From: Alphaproteobacteria bacterium UBA2954
GTDB taxonomy: Bacteria; Pseudomonadota; Alphaproteobacteria; Puniceispirillales; Puniceispirillaceae
Reading direction: 5' to 3'
Assembly: GCA_002348585.1 (NCBI GenBank)
Contig: DEBO01000042.1
Span: forward strand, 11,521 to 22,152
Length of the DNA stretch: 10,632 bases
A program made the position numbers and the translations under genes. This document shows, in pieces, positions 9,441 through 10,632 of this stretch (positions are counted from its first letter, which is position 1; every line of letters starts with the position of its first letter). The notes under the pieces are model-generated. The model searched no databases and was not told the DNA's origin. It was given only the letters and a program-made list of their open reading frames with translations.

Positions 9441-10475
9441 TTACCGGCCTGACAAGCCTTTTTCTGCAACAAGTTCTGCAATCTGAACAGAGTTCAGAGC
9501 CGCCCCTTTGCGCAGATTATCTGAAACACACCAAAAGACCAGCCCGTTTTCGACACTTATATCTTTACGCAGACGGCTGATAAATACTGCATCCTCGCCT
9601 GCAGCTTCAACAGGCGTCACATAACCTTCATCAGCCCGGTGGTCGATAACAGAAACACCTTCTGATTCTCGCAGCAGAGACCTAGCCTCCTTCTCATCAA
9701 CTGGCTTATTTGTTTCAACAAACACGGCTTCACTATGGCCAATAAATACCGGGATACGGACGCAATGGGCAACTAGTTCAATTGCCGGATCGAGGATTTT
9801 TTTCGTCTCGACAGCCATTTTCCATTCTTCTTTTGTAAAACCATCATCCATAAACACATCAATATGCGGAATAGCGTTGAAAGCGATTTGTTTTGTGAAC
9901 AACTCAGGCCTGACCTCATCATTCACAAAAATGCCCTTGGTCTGATTGAAAAGCTCATCCATTGCCGGGCGACCAGCACCTGAGGTGGCCTGATAAGTTG
10001 ACACAACAACGCGGCGCACTTGATAGGCGTCATGCAGCGGTTTCAACGCAACAACGAGCTGAGCTGTAGAACAGTTCGGATTTGCAATGATATTGCGGCC
10101 GCCATTCTGCTTGAGCATGTCCGTTACTGTGCCGGGGTTAACTTCAGGTACGATTAGCGGCACATCGTCATCCATCCGAAAAGCTGATGAATTATCAATA
10201 ACAATACAGCCAGAATCACCAGCTTTTGGTCCAAATATTTTGGCAGTTTCTCCTCCAGCTGAAAACAAGGCGATATCGGCGGTGGAAAAGTCAAAACTGT
10301 CGAGCGCCTGAACTTTGATCACATCATCTTCGCCGAATGACAGCTCGCGGCCAGCAGATTTTGATGATGCCAGCGCATAGACCTTTGCCGCAGGAAATTT
10401 TCGTTCCGCCAGTGTCTGCAGCATTTCACGGCCGACCGCACCTGTTGCGCCGACAACAGCGACATTGTAACTCAT
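9441..10475 (-). CDS. asd: Aspartate-semialdehyde dehydrogenase
   Basis: The enzyme reduces aspartyl phosphate to aspartate semialdehyde with NADPH, the branch point to lysine, diaminopimelate, threonine and methionine. From the ATG at 10475 the protein has 344 residues and opens MSYNVAVVGATGAVGREML with the nucleotide-binding GATGAVG at 9-15. An upstream in-frame ATG at 10499 would add eight residues (MLFRSEKK). I reject it because AGGAG sits 10 bases before the chosen ATG and the family starts there. IDNSSAFRMDDDVPLIVPEVNP (93-114) is the family signature. The catalytic cysteine is Cys135 (NPNCSTAQL), followed by QATSGAG (162-168), with Arg240 and His247 (CVRIPVFIGHSEA) as the other active-site residues. 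It follows leuB by 33 bases, a common alphaproteobacterial pairing, and ends directly against the pyridoxal kinase stop codon. Confidence 0.96.
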   Translation of the reverse strand: MSYNVAVVGATGAVGREMLQTLAERKFPAAKVYALASSKSAGRELSFGEDDVIKVQALDSFDFSTADIALFSAGGETAKIFGPKAGDSGCIVIDNSSAFRMDDDVPLIVPEVNPGTVTDMLKQNGGRNIIANPNCSTAQLVVALKPLHDAYQVRRVVVSTYQATSGAGRPAMDELFNQTKGIFVNDEVRPELFTKQIAFNAIPHIDVFMDDGFTKEEWKMAVETKKILDPAIELVAHCVRIPVFIGHSEAVFVETNKPVDEKEARSLLRESEGVSVIDHRADEGYVTPVEAAGEDAVFISRLRKDISVENGLVFWCVSDNLRKGAALNSVQIAELVAEKGLSGR

Positions 10476-10508
10476 CTTTTTCTCGCTCCTAAAAAGCACG
10501 CTGCCAAG

Positions 10509-10632
10509 TTATCGGGCGAGCGCATCCATTGCCTCCAGAACGGCTTTTGTCATGCCGTCTGTACCAACCTGTTCGCAACCAGGGGTCATAATATCGCCAG
10601 TCCGCTTGCCAGAGGCCAGAGCGTCAGAAACT
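10509..10632 (-). CDS. leuB: 3-isopropylmalate dehydrogenase, C-terminal end (cut by right edge)
   Basis: Only the last 40 codons and the TAA stop are inside the window. The translation has LASGKRTGDIMTPGCEQVGT followed by DGMTKAVLEAMDALAR. The RTGDIM..G...VGT..M pattern is the typical C-terminus of LeuB, the NAD-dependent dehydrogenase of leucine biosynthesis. Catalytic residues are outside the window, so a related beta-decarboxylating dehydrogenase (isocitrate or tartrate type) cannot be fully excluded. The 33-base gap to asd and the same strand favour leuB-asd co-transcription, an arrangement known in Alphaproteobacteria. Confidence 0.8.
   Translation of the reverse strand, partial: VSDALASGKRTGDIMTPGCEQVGTDGMTKAVLEAMDALAR

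Noticed and set aside
9450..9475. Possible terminator after the pyridoxal kinase gene (GGC, 7-base loop, GCC, then five T)
   Set aside because: The stem is only 3 bp, too weak to call, and it lies inside the asd coding sequence.

Overview
The window looks like chromosomal housekeeping DNA from a free-living alphaproteobacterium of moderate GC content. The main evidence is gene order. On the minus strand it reads sdhC-sdhD-sdhA-sdhB-zapE-mdh-sucC-sucD-sucA, the TCA-cycle supercluster common in Alphaproteobacteria, with leuB-asd upstream of it. The protein types agree: a lactate-dehydrogenase-like malate dehydrogenase, and SdhC/SdhD subunits that keep the heme and quinone motifs. A marine SAR116-like or rhodospirilloid lineage is my guess from protein flavour; no marker gene here settles it.

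Layout from right to left, the direction of most transcription: the last 40 codons of leuB (10509-10632) are followed 33 bases later by asd (9441-10475). A pyridoxal kinase gene (8619-9440, plus strand) runs towards asd, and their stop codons touch with no base between them. A 227-base divergent intergenic region (8392-8618) holds a good sigma70-like promoter for the sdh genes with a dyad just upstream of it. Then come sdhC, sdhD, a 130-base A+T-rich gap, sdhA, sdhB and the AFG1/ZapE ATPase gene. A 143-base gap with a 23-base dyad precedes mdh. A textbook intrinsic terminator overlaps the mdh stop codon. Then sucC and sucD, 4 bases apart, and after about 0.1 kb the first 125 codons or so of sucA, which runs off the left edge.

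Together the genes encode consecutive TCA steps: 2-oxoglutarate dehydrogenase E1 (partial), succinyl-CoA synthetase, succinate dehydrogenase (respiratory complex II, complete) and malate dehydrogenase. Fumarase is not in the window. The asd/leuB end belongs to aspartate-family and leucine biosynthesis, and the pyridoxal kinase to vitamin B6 salvage.

I found no mobile element, CRISPR array, tRNA, rRNA, defence system or novel multigene system. All genes appear intact apart from the two cut by the window edges. The points worth a second look are regulatory: the terminator inside the TCA supercluster, two dyads in leader or promoter regions, and the zero-gap convergent gene pair.
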